Below, in pieces: positions 13,327-24,117 of a stretch of DNA of 64,000 nucleotides. Below the pieces are notes generated by a model. That model was not told the origin of the DNA and searched no databases. It saw only the letters and a program-made list of their open reading frames with translations. The stretch is from Spizellomyces punctatus DAOM BR117. Lineage: Eukaryota; Chytridiomycota; Chytridiomycetes; Spizellomycetales; Spizellomycetaceae. Position numbers and translations under genes: made by a program. The stretch covers positions 647,961 to 711,960 of the forward strand of contig NW_015971537.1 in the NCBI RefSeq assembly GCF_000182565.1, read 5' to 3'. The stretch's first letter is position 1. The number at the start of each line of letters is the position of its first letter.

Positions 13327-14718
13327 GTGTTAAAATTGGGATACTTAAGGTCATCCAGTGGTCAAGTGCACACCATGTCATCACCCAGACCCCCAACGTC
13401 ATCACCCAAACCCTCAACAAAACGCTGCACAAATCGCAAGTCCATTATCATCTCTTTCGTAGTCAGTCTATTACTATTGGCTCTCATACTGGGTCTCTCT
13501 CTCGGTCTGACCCGACCGAAGAACAACGACAGTACCGGGACACCCATGACAACGTATTCGGGTTTACAGTCTGCCAAAGGCTCGGTCGACCTTGTCGCAA
13601 GCAGGTTAACGGGCGTACGATCGTTGCTGTTTGACCGCGCGACTGGGAAAGTTCTAAGTCTTGTTCGAGGGAAGCAGCAGGTTGTAGCGATTGCAGTAGT
13701 CCAGCCGTCAACTGCGGATTTTTCGCAGAATGTGATTCTCGATGTTTCGTCCTTAAATATTGGACTCAACCATGGTATGGCAATACACGAAGGGTACATC
13801 TACGCCAGCAGCGCATCATCCGTATATCGGTGGAAATATTCTGGCCAACCGATCGCGAAACCCGGTGAATACGAAACGTTTGTTAGTAACATTGACAGCG
13901 GCTTCCTACCTGGCGACACTGCAGCAGGGCACATTACTCGCACAATTCTCTTGGATTCCAATTGGCTCTATATCTCTGTAGGAAGCCTAGGTAATGTTGA
14001 CCCGACCCCGTTCCGCTCCCGAATTCGGCGGGTGCCGTACAAAACATACAACTCGACCGCATTCAATTTCCAAACCGCAGAAGTATTTGCTGATGGTGTG
14101 CGCAATGCTGTGGCCATGGCTTTTGATTCGAGAGGAAAGCTGTGGACAGCGGTAAACGGCCCGGATAATCTCGCGAGGCCCGATATCGGCAATGATATCG
14201 TTCAAGATAGCCCTATAGAACCCATATATCTGCTTGAGCAGCCTGGCCGTTTTTACGGCTACCCGTACTGCTTCACTCTAGGGAACGTTTCGGGGTCATT
14301 TGCTACAGACCCCTCCGTAGGCACACAGTACGCTTGGCCGGACTCTATGAATGACGGTACCCACACCGATGCATGGTGCCGCGATCCTGCTAATGTGGTA
14401 ACTCCCTCTGCCATGATCCAGGCCCATAGTGCGCCGCTTGACATGGAATTCGGGCCTTCAGGGATGCTGTATGTGGCATTACATGGTAGTTGGAATCGGA
14501 ACGTTCCAGCGGGATACTCTATCGTACGCCTACCATTCAAGCCTGATGGATCTCCGACAGTGGACCGTGTGACAGATCGGGTGCTTTGGTTGTCGGACCA
14601 ATTGTGCCCTGCAACTTCCGTAACCACATGTTTCAGACCAGCAGGATTGGCCATCGTGGACAAGTATGTGTACGTCTCTAGTGATGCTACTGGGGAGATA
14701 GTCAGGTTTGAGTATTAG
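13327..14718 (+). CDS. Membrane-anchored PQQ-type sugar/sorbosone dehydrogenase-like protein
   Basis: Single uninterrupted reading frame of 463 residues (415 plus if the in-frame ATG at 13375 is used, which gives MSSPRPPTSSPKPSTKR as the start). A Pro/Ser/Lys-rich cytoplasmic head precedes one membrane segment (SIIISFVVSLLLLALILGLS), so the bulk should be extracellular or lumenal: a type II membrane protein. The remainder matches the beta-propeller fold of soluble glucose/sorbosone dehydrogenases: a GVRNAVAMAFDSRGKLWTAV block, NGPDNL, GRFYGYPYCF, HSAPLDMEFGPSGMLYVALH and GSWNRNVPAGYSIVRLPF. Paired cysteines fit an extracellular environment. The electron acceptor and true substrate are unknown. 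Unlike nearly all neighbours it has no intron, which could reflect retroposition or transfer from bacteria. Confidence 0.85.
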   Translation: MLKLGYLRSSSGQVHTMSSPRPPTSSPKPSTKRCTNRKSIIISFVVSLLLLALILGLSLGLTRPKNNDSTGTPMTTYSGLQSAKGSVDLVASRLTGVRSLLFDRATGKVLSLVRGKQQVVAIAVVQPSTADFSQNVILDVSSLNIGLNHGMAIHEGYIYASSASSVYRWKYSGQPIAKPGEYETFVSNIDSGFLPGDTAAGHITRTILLDSNWLYISVGSLGNVDPTPFRSRIRRVPYKTYNSTAFNFQTAEVFADGVRNAVAMAFDSRGKLWTAVNGPDNLARPDIGNDIVQDSPIEPIYLLEQPGRFYGYPYCFTLGNVSGSFATDPSVGTQYAWPDSMNDGTHTDAWCRDPANVVTPSAMIQAHSAPLDMEFGPSGMLYVALHGSWNRNVPAGYSIVRLPFKPDGSPTVDRVTDRVLWLSDQLCPATSVTTCFRPAGLAIVDKYVYVSSDATGEIVRFEY

Positions 14719-15463
14719 GACATTCTTCAGGGGTGCTCTTTTTTGTAACAATGTATATGCTTGGTGGAGGAGGTGAAGGGTTTAGAAAGACATGTTACGT
14801 AGCTGTATATAGGAAGGATTGTAGGCTGTATTTCGGGCTGGATTTTTTCTATCCAATTGTCGTGACACGTAGCCGGGCACAGAATGTTTATTAACGTAGC
14901 ATCCAGAATAATGACGAATATTGAAGTGACATTTTGTAGCTTCTATAGTTTGTTTCCAGCGTCTCCAAAAAGGATAAGGGCACGTACAAAATCGTGCCTC
15001 AACCTTCGTCATTATTTCGGACAAGTCTATCGATGCATTCAACGAAGTGGATCGGTTTGAATTATATATGTAAATGTGTGGCATACTTAATATCAGGTAA
15101 ATACATATAAGTTAAATCGAACGAGTGCTGATTTTGTCCGGACACAAGTTGTACATTATTCGACATGCTGGAAACACACTGAGGTCCAGGTCGCTCCTAT
15201 GTAGAAAAGACCTCCTCGTCCTAGCAACGCGCGCCGTTTTAGCTGCGCTCTTCCAATTGATTCCTTATCCCACAACAAATTTCTACTTGCCTCATAGCTT
15301 ACGGATTCAGCAGATCAACGCCCTATCAATCTTCGCCTCAAGCTAGTCGACTGGGTGTTCGGAACTCCACATCAGGAACCTCTCTTTTTTCTGCTTCGAA
15401 AATTCACGCTAGGAGGATGAGGCGGGGAGGTCCATCATCGCTCGCTTTTATTACGGCCGACCG
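14719..15463. other. Intergenic region downstream of the PQQ dehydrogenase
   Basis: About 745 bases between the PQQ dehydrogenase stop and the minisatellite. AT-rich in parts, it presumably holds a 3' UTR and the distal promoter of the citrate synthase-like gene. I see no gene in it. Confidence 0.5.
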
Positions 15464-15616
15464 ACCGACAGGCAGGCAGGCAGACAAACATGGCAGGCAG
15501 GCAGACAAACATGGCAGGCAGGCAGACAAAACACGGCAGGCAGGCAGACAAAACACGGCAGGCAGGCAGGCAGGCAGGCAGGCAGACAAAACACGGCAGG
15601 CAGGCAGGCAGGCAGT
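15464..15616. repeat. GGCA-based minisatellite
   Basis: Tandem array built from GGCAGGCAGGCAG units separated by ACAAAC or ACAAAACAC spacers: five spaced repeats with runs of two to seven consecutive GGCA. It sits about 280 to 430 bases before the ATG of the citrate synthase-like gene, so it lies in that gene's upstream region. All three frames of the array are open on both strands, giving artefactual Gln/Arg/Ala or Cys/Leu/Pro repeats that should not be read as protein. Confidence 0.95.
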
Positions 15617-15898
15617 GTATGGCACGAAAACAAGGGGGAGAGGTGGAAGAACCCTTTCGCGTTCCGTTCCATTCACGTCACGTGAGTCACTCTGCCATAT
15701 GTTCGTTTTAATTGGCTTATTCAATACTCATGAGAATCAAACCTGGATCATTAACTATTCAACTTTACCAGTGGGTCGAACCAGGCTGATTCCAGTCATT
15801 TACGCGCTAAGTACTGGTTATGGCATCTCCACATCTGGTCAGCATTTGACGTTGTCACACTTCCTCTTCTCAAGTGCCGCCAGGAAGGCATCTCAAAC

Positions 15899-18760
15899 AT
15901 GGCGACGGCGGCCACTGCCAGCCCTGTACCGGGTGACAAGTAAGCTCCCTCGCTGCCTTCCCATCCGGAAGATTCCCTTCCAACTATTAAATTACAATTT
16001 CCCTGTAGCAATTTTTTGACTGTCACCGATCCGCGAACGAACACTACCATCACCGTTCCTATCAATACCAAGACCAAAACCATTCCAGGAACCGCTTTTG
16101 CACAATTGAAAATAACTCCTACTAAACCGCCATCAGACGATCCCACCGACAAGGTACCGATTCGCCTGTATGATCCGGGATTCAAGAATACCACTGTGTG
16201 CAGGTCAAAAGTATCCAAAATCGACCCTGACAATGGAAAATTGTACTATCGCGGGTACGATGTGGAAGAGCTAGTGGAAAAGAGCACGTATTTAGAAGTG
16301 GCATATCTTCTTATTTACGGAAATCTACCCACCAAGGTACTTTTTCCTGATGTTGCGGAGCTCATTCCCAGTTGACATTGACGACTGACGCCACAGGCTG
16401 AGCATGAACACTTTACGAAAGCTGTGATGACCCATACCTATATGCATACGGAGCTGGAACGACAGGTAGGCGAAACATTTAAGTGATGTCTGATACCACC
16501 TGGATGCTGTTCTGACCTGTCTGATCTAGATGCTGACTTTTCGATACGATGCGCATCCCCATGGAATGCTTATTGCTACCATTGCATCACTCTCTACTTT
16601 TCATCCAGAAGCCAATCCGGCTCTTCATGGTGTCGACATGTACATGATGCCCAAGACAGCTCCTGGCAAGGAATTGTCTGCGGATGAACAGGAAAAAGCT
16701 GAAGCTGTTCGCTCAGTGCGCAACCGCGCAATCTTCCGTATGCTCGGTAAAGTTCCAACCATTGCTGCGAACGTGTACCGTCATAGATTGGGTAAGGACC
16801 ATGCTGTCTGGATTGGAACAGTTTGTACTCCAACGGAGACCTGTAATATCCGTTGCATCCTTACCTTCAGGGCGACCATACAACCATCCGATGCCAAATT
16901 GTCTTGACTATTGTGAGAATGTTCTTTACATGATGGACAAGGTGTGCCTTTTGTGCTAAGGAGTCACGCGTACATTCAAACTCAACTCGTGGAGCTGTTA
17001 GCTGAACGAGCCCAATTTCAAACCCGATCCGCGTCTCATTAAGATTCTAAACTCCATGTTCATTTTGCTGGCGGGTAAGTGCCTGGACGTCTGTCCGAAG
17101 TGGGTTTCTCGTTGCTCAGTTCGTGACCCACATAGAGCACGGCAGTAATTGCTCGACCGTTTTAATGCGACACTTGATTTCATCGGGGGTCGACCCATAC
17201 ACGGCTCTCTCCGGCGCAGCTGGCGCTCTGTTTGGTGAACGAAAAGCGTGAGTTTCAGCTGCGCGGATTTATGTTCCTTGGGTTCACCAAAGAAGACAAG
17301 GAGTGAATGAACGGTTACTTTATCCCAGGTCAGCGGTGATTGACATGTTAAAGCAGATTGGGAAGGTCGAGAAGATCCAGCTTTTCTTGAGTATGGTCAA
17401 AAGAAAAGAGACAGATGCGGCAGCCCTTTACGCCTCAAATGGTTTGGGCGGTGGGAAGAAAGCTACGCAAAAGAACACCCGCCCGCTCCGGCTTATGGGT
17501 TTTGGCCACAGGATCTATAAAACTGGTGATCCACGAGTCCGAGTTGCAAAAAAAGTGGCATTTGAGGTAAATTGTTTGATAGCTACTGGATCCTGGCGAT
17601 GCATACTTGAGTGTTAACGTATATTTTAGCTGTTTGAGCTTATGGGCAAGGACAAATTGGTGGAGATAGCGATTGCTCTGGAGGAGGCGGTGATGGGGGA
17701 CGAATGGTTTGTGCAGGTACATGTTCTACCGTTTCCCTTTGTCCAGTTTTCTGCAATGCCACTAACATCTGCGTTATTTAGCGGGGCCTCTATGCAAACA
17801 TCGATTTCTGGACTGCCATTGTATTTCATACGCTGCGATTTCCTCCAGACATGTTCCCTGTATTGATGACCGTTCCAAGGTGTGTCTATAACGTCCCGTT
17901 GTTTGTGTACGACGATCCCTAAAACAGTTGCAATAATGTAGAGTGGCGGGATTCATTGCAAACTGCTTGGAGAGCCTTGACGATCCAGAGTACAAGATAT
18001 ATCGTCCACGACAGGTATGATTCACACCGCGAGTGGAATCGCCAGAGTATCTGCTAAGGAGCCAGGCTTGCTAGATTTATATCGGAGAGACGCTCCGCAG
18101 CTATGCGCCAACCCGCACAAGGCGACTGACAAACGTAACGCCCGCCTTGGAGGCACAGTATGTCCGAAGTGACCCGCTTGCAGCTAAGCGACGGAATGTC
18201 GCAGGTACACATTGAGCCATATCGTTGGATCGTGCCCGATTTACACTGACCATTCTCTCAGATCCAAATACTTTAGCTGAGGTGGACGATCTTATTTCAC
18301 GTACCCAGAAGTCATTAGAAGATCTGAATGACAGGCTACTGGAAATTGAAGGTGCAGGAGTTGAGGTCGTAAACGAGAGCGGTATTCGTAACCGCTTCAG
18401 TACTTGGGTCGCTAGTCGACTGTTTGGAAACCCGAGCGGAGTGGGGCATACGATGCATCTGACAGAGGTAAGGCCCGGGTCCCTCTGCTGAGACTTTTCG
18501 TATTCTCACGCGGCTTTATGCTGTAAAAACAGCGACTGCATCAAACCCAAGCCGAGCTCACTCGACTGCTAGATCGGCAACGTGAGATCCTCGTCGCCGA
18601 AACGGCCGCAGAGGAGCCAGCGAGTGAGCCCCCACGCCATCTGCCCGTGTCCGCTGATCGTCAGCTGGGTGCCAGGTCTCCTGATTTGTCATCTGGAAGT
18701 CGCAGTCCGAGACCAATCTTGGTACCAGAACGGCCAGGGTCAGCTCTGGGCAAAAAGTGA
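15899..18760 (+). CDS. Citrate synthase-like protein lacking the first catalytic histidine motif, with C-terminal extension
   Basis: Fourteen exons (15899-15939, 16009-16336, 16397-16465, 16530-16791, 16871-16941, 17002-17074, 17136-17247, 17329-17566, 17630-17716, 17782-17879, 17942-18014, 18075-18204, 18262-18467, 18533-18760) give 671 residues, against about 430-515 for ordinary citrate synthase. The N-terminus resembles glyoxysomal/bacterial enzymes ([29 protein letters not shown]), with [43 protein letters not shown] and NIDFW. So the second histidine and the aspartate of the catalytic triad are present. The expected GPLHGGANEAV is instead GERKASAV, with no histidine. An insert of about 28 residues follows MVKRK. 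After about residue 495 comes a Ser/Pro- and coiled-coil-rich extension ending SALGKK, which is not a PTS1. Frame is maintained across all exons, so it is probably expressed; activity is doubtful. Confidence 0.9.
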
Positions 18761-19427
18761 AACTATTCTAGTTAGTATGTTTATTTCATAAACGCTTCAG
18801 TTATGGTAGCAAAATGGCACATGTGTGGCAAGGTCATCGAGCATTTGTGGAAAGCTGGGAATTCTCTGCGAACTCTACATGAAACCGACAATACAAGCCA
18901 TCTGCCTTGCAAAATTCATACTTCTTTAGAACATAACTGCACGCTTACCTGGGTAGAGGTAGTTTCAATGACCAGATCCAGGGTTGTGGACACGCACCAG
19001 TATCCTTACGTCAGTGAACTTCATTTGGAATCCCATCATTGCCATTGGCCGCACATGTCCATCATGCTACATCAGCCGATGAAATCCAGGACCAATAGTA
19101 GCTGCAATTGGAGCGCATAAACTTGATATGAAGGATATTGGACGACGCATGAATCTATTCCGACTTTCAGTGATTCGATCTTAACTTGGCCTGCGAGGCA
19201 AAGGTTACTGTGTGACGATCTGCTGCGCCAGCGACAATTTGCATTCTATGACAGCCATAGCCCAAACATAAAATGGCAAGTTGTAAAATCGGGTGCTTCA
19301 TAGCTCATCGCCACCCATCATGCTCCTCAGTGCCCAATCTGCTTATATAATCCTACCTGAATCGCGTTCCGCAGCATCAGATCTTGTTCACCAGATCCTG
19401 TCCCGCTGCCACAGAAAAAGCAACAGC
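18761..19427. other. Intergenic region before DNAL4
   Basis: About 670 bases between two genes on the same strand. I see only short spurious frames, no repeat and no RNA gene. It presumably includes the terminator of the citrate synthase-like gene and the DNAL4 promoter. Confidence 0.5.
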
Positions 19428-19989
19428 ATGACAGACTTGGGCAGCACGGCCAACCTTGCAGCGCCAGACAAAAGCGCCGGAGCAAGCGCCGACAAAGGCG
19501 AAGACAAGGACCCCAAGAAGAATTTCAACTATCCACTTGTTAGAGTAATGTCTCCCATTTTTTGCATGCATTCTTGATGCCATGCCGTTAATTACCGCAT
19601 TCTATCTTTGATAGGTTTGTGATATGGCAGAGGAACTTCGAGTGGAAGCTGTAGATATGGTGGTAACAGCAGTAGAAAAGCATCCAGGAAATTTTGAGGT
19701 CCGTGAACGTCCATGCCTACTGGAGCGTCCGTCAGTCATAACTAATTCGCGGAATAGGCTGCAGCACAAAATATTAAAGAGTTAATGGATAAGAGATGTG
19801 GAAATTCTTGGCATGCTGTGGTAGGAGAAGGTTACGGATTTGAAGTCACACATGAGATGCGGAACTTGCTTTACATGTACTTCGGTGGAAACCTCGTATG
19901 TCTCGCCGTACGCATTTTGAGTGATCGCGTCCCCGTCTCATGACTATCCATATTTGCTGCAGGGTGTGCTCGTGTGGAAAGCCTCCTAG
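19428..19989 (+). CDS. DNAL4: Axonemal dynein light chain, DNAL4/LC8 type
   Basis: LC8-superfamily light chain, expected in the outer-arm dynein of the flagellar axoneme. Four exons, 19428-19544, 19615-19698, 19758-19895 and 19963-19989, encode 121 residues; human DNAL4 is 105. After an Ala/Lys/Asp-rich leader of about 35 residues, the order matches DNAL4: NFNYPLVRVCDMAEELRVEA, TAVEKHPGNFEAAAQNIKEL, MDKRCGNSWHAVVGEGYGFE, VTHEMRNLLYMYFGG and VLVWKAS. The PLVR...DMAEELRVE segment is specific to DNAL4 rather than to cytoplasmic DYNLL1. Its presence points to a flagellated life stage. Confidence 0.92.
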
Positions 19990-20194
19990 CTGCGGATACA
20001 CATATTCCAGGATCACCATGGGGATTGAATTGCAGGAGCTCCTCTATTTCCTCGAAATAAGGGCCTAATAACGGGCATAGTTCTTGTATAGGTTGCCATC
20101 GCTGCAGCATATCTAATTTAAATGTATGTACTCGGGTTGATAATGCTTCACTATCTACACTGCTTCTATGTACCTTTGGTGTATATGACGGAGG

Positions 20195-23100
20195 CTACGC
20201 TGTGGAAAACGGTACGCTAAATAACCGGACGGAGTGATCTTCGCTGCAAGTAGCCAGCTGGAGGACTTCAGTCGACGTGGAACTCCGCTCGTCTGCTTGT
20301 ATTCTTCGTGTTCGCCATGCTACTGATTTCACGGGGCCTGCGTGGCAATCGCTACAAATAGTCTGATTTCAGCATGAACAACTGGAAACTGGAGACAGTT
20401 CAGGTCTTACTCAAGCGGTATAGAAACAGATTCCGTCCATGACGCGTTGTTGTCTTCTAGCGAGAGTTGGAATACTTGTATCCGCCCGTCTTCCAGTCCC
20501 GCGGCAAGAATGTAGCTGGAGTTAATGAGGGGAAATTCGAAGTATTAACTTCTCTACAATACTGGCCATCGTCGAGTTTATCTGTGATAATCATACCTGT
20601 TGGCAATCAGGCGAGGGGCAAAATCTACAGCCGTCACTCCCTCCCCAAATTTCAGCGTGGTGAGTGCTTTCCAAGAGGTACCATCGAATTGTTTAGCCCA
20701 TATTTTCACAGTCTTGTCCCGAGATCCAGTGGCAAAGAAGCGCACATCATGAGACCATGCGCCGTCCCAGATGATGCGCATATGCGCCTTCGCTTGGAAA
20801 GCCACAGGACTGTAGGACTGTAGGTCGTCCGTGCGTTGAAACAAGGCCCAGGCGCGATCACGGCCGACCGTCAAAATATAACGATCGTCGGGAGAAAAGC
20901 GGATGCCTGCAACCGTTAGGTTATGTGCGGCTAGAGGAGCACATACTTCCTTCCAGGTTTTTGTCGACCAGAGACGGATCGCAGCATGCTCTGCTTTAGC
21001 AGCCTGAAAGCGAACGCAGCTAAGAATTGGAGAGGGTCGTTCAAGCCACAGGCAAAGTTCATTCATACCTTGCAAGCAGAGGCTACGAAATTGCCGTCAT
21101 GACTGGCAGCAACGCTGATGATTTCATAGCCATGCCCGTAAAGTTTGTTTGTCTCCGGCCACAATGTATGTTGCAAAAGGTGTTGTTCGAATGGTGGTTG
21201 AGTCAGCGCTTCAAGTAAGGATGTCGGTGTGCTAGCTACGGCTGTGTATGCTGACAGATTTCTGAAGTCATGGGACGCTTCAGCTGTTTTCATGTCCCCT
21301 ATTATTTCCAATTGGTCACAAATGCATATGATTTATTCGCCGTTAGCATTTAGTTTCACATACCTTCAAATACCGCCTTGTTGGAAAGTCCCAGAGCTGG
21401 TACGCTGGCGCCAATCGGTAGTTGTTCTATGGACGTCGGTTGCTCAGTTTCTTGGGTCAAGCCTTGCAACGACTGAACAAAGGTTCGTGGTGCCTCGAAC
21501 ACGCGAAGAACCTGTAAAGAGGTCAGTCAGGTGGCCAGATGAATTATGCTTTCCGGACAATAATACCCAATATTATCGAGCATACCTTTTCATCAGCACC
21601 GCTTACAAACTGATATTTGTGGACAAATGCTAGACAATGCAAGTCGTACCCATGTATCTGCGGCCGCGCAACTTCGTGCCATGTGGTTGCAGTATCCCGC
21701 TTCCATGGCGCGAACAATCGCGTCGTCTGGTCCAAGCTGGCAAGATTTGTAAGGCTTGCTGTCTCCGTCGGAAATTGCTGTGATGGACACTGAAACAAAC
21801 CTTGTGCTGACAAAGAACTGTCCCGATGGGTCCCAGCTCAGATCTTCAACAGATTTAAAATGACCACTGATCCCGATCCGCGGTGTCCATTCTAATGCAG
21901 GGTTAACAGCGAATTCCTTGTCACCCAATGCACAAGCGACCTTACCATTTTCACTCGCCTGTGACCAGACATGAAGGGCTCCATTGTAACCGTTGGCCAG
22001 CACCCAGTTCCCATTGGGGCTGAACAAGCTCCCGTAGAAGCCAAGGGTGCTACCGCCAATTTCACCAAGCCGCACCTGATATCCAGAGCCAATTGAAGTG
22101 AGCAGCGCCATGCCGAACATCAATGTCAGTCGCGACCACCAGTACCTCATTGATCCAAGTGCCACTTATTGGGTCTGGTCGCCAAATCATTATGGATTTA
22201 TCGGCTGACGCCGATACAAGTGCCATTGGTTGATGGTAGGAGTTGCTCGCCTCGACTATATAGCATGCAACATCGATGGGTATCACTTGCCATTTATTGT
22301 CAACAACTGGTCACTTACCTCCGATGAGCGGTGCTTGCCATGCGGCACTATGGACCCAATCATCGTGTCCCATGAGCAGGGCATCAAACATAATTGTGTA
22401 TTTGCGCTTGCTGAGACGATTTTAGGAGATAAGGGAGGTATGATAAAGAATATTTCGTTCGAACCTGATCAAACTGTCATTGATGTCCTCCACCTCTATA
22501 AGATGGGCTTTCGTGCTGAGTTGGAACCCTCCATCTTCCCTTCACAGGGTAAGCCGTAAGAATCTATTTGTTGATCACAAACGAATTCTCCAACAGAACT
22601 TACAATCCGGCATCCGCTAACGCGTTCATCATTTGATTTGTAAAATCATCTACGTCTCCGTTGGTGGCAACATCCCCAGCTGCATCAGATATTTTCCAAA
22701 TACGAATATATTTGTCCTGTGAGGCACTTGCAAGCATCAAGTCGCCATCCCGGAAGTGCGGCTGCTGTCTGTCATCATCATCTGCTGATGTGTACGTCGC
22801 TATATCCAGTGATCGGATCCAATCGGAATGACCCTGCAACTCAAGCGCTTTGGCAAACTTTGACAGGGCATCAGTCTACCGTGAAACAGATTGACGAAGA
22901 GGAGTAAACGGATACCACACCTGCTTTCGCTCCCTTATGTATACAGTCATCCGGCTATCTGTGCCGCCGCTAATGAGAACAGGTACTGTTAGAGGAAGGT
23001 CAGTAAACGTGAAGTAAACAACTAAACATGTATACATGCGATACATGTGAGCACATTGGATACAGGCATTTTTTAACCATACCTGTCGAATTTGGGAGGT

Positions 23101-23852
23101 ATGCTAGGGCAAGACACATCGCATATCTAGCACCCACCGAGAGAACTTGAACGCAGCGGACGATATCCTCTAAAGGCCCTGGATGATTAATGGTGCTGTC
23201 TCAATCATGTCACCATATAGCAGTCGCTTTACCATTTCCCTCTAATCTCTCCCATATTCTTATTGTCCCATCAGATGCCGCAGAGGCGATCAAGTCCAAG
23301 TCTCCAGGTATGTTTCGTCCCCTTACAACGCCGATACTCGTTATTCCAGCAGTATGTCCTTCCAAGACTGCCGAACAAATCCACTGAGAGCCTTGATTAG
23401 TTCAACGCCTACAGTAAAATCGGTACGAACCAACCTGGTCATCACCAATCTTCTTCCATATTCGAAGGGTCTTATCAGCAGATCCCGAAACAAGTCCTAC
23501 ATCACGCTGTCCGCTCCCGGATCCTATCCAGTTTTCCATCAGCCGCATTGAAAATGACTTTAAGGCTTCTGTGTGTATTACCTCTTCTTAGATACTTGAG
23601 GCAGTTAACACGGTCCCTGTGACCACGCAACGTGGAAATAGTGCCGTGAGATGTCGCAGCCTAGGAAACAATTTTAACGTCCTCCTCAAAGCAAATTTAC
23701 TTCGATTACGGAAAACTAACTTCTGGTCTATACAATGCGACAAAGTGGTTGGCAGCAAAAGCAACAAGTCCGTCTGCCGCCGCATCTGCCGCCTGGCTGA
23801 CTCGGTTACAACCAATGCCCACAAAGTCAAGCGACGCTTTTGCGGACGCCAT
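20195..23852 (-). CDS. ELP2: Elongator complex subunit ELP2 (WD40)
   Basis: Double WD40 propeller scaffold of Elongator, the tRNA wobble-uridine modifying acetyltransferase complex. Seventeen exons: 23721-23852, 23582-23660, 23435-23523, 23233-23383, 23083-23169, 22921-22985, 22604-22875, 22465-22539, 22319-22410, 22146-22255, 21801-22075, 21586-21736, 21364-21511, 21069-21298, 20597-21003, 20411-20515, 20195-20351; 874 residues. Recognisable ELP2 features are the N-terminal [143 protein letters not shown] and [13 protein letters not shown]. All introns are 50-170 nt. The protein acts in the cytoplasm with ELP1 and ELP3, which are not in this window. Confidence 0.95.
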
Positions 23853-24117
23853 GCGAACTGGACTGCAATTAACAACGTTTTACAATACGCGCACGTACAA
23901 CAGGTGAGTGAGCGTAGAGCAGAAAGCCTCTTGACCCAGGTTTCTTAAGCTAGGATTGCCAGTGATCTCTGGAGTGTAGATCACAGTGGGTGGGTGCTGG
24001 AGTTCTTACTCAGCTTGCTGTTGCCATGGCATCAAATTCACCGACCTTCAGGCGAAGGTCGAAGAGTGTATCTAGAGGTTGCAAGAATTCGACTTCACCC
24101 TTCCATCACACGCAAAC

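Noticed and set aside
15404-16019. Long open frames across the GGCA array (Gln/Arg/Lys-rich on plus, Cys/Leu/Pro-rich on minus)
   Set aside because: They arise because a tetranucleotide-based repeat lacks stops in all frames. They run into the citrate synthase-like first exon in the wrong register.
17248-17328. Hidden microexon in intron 7 of the citrate synthase-like gene that might restore HGGAN
   Set aside because: The 81-base intron has no codon series for His-Gly-Gly-Ala in any frame, and good GT and AG sites flank it.
20467-20823. Plus-strand frames opposite ELP2 exons
   Set aside because: Antisense shadows of a clearly conserved WD40 gene.
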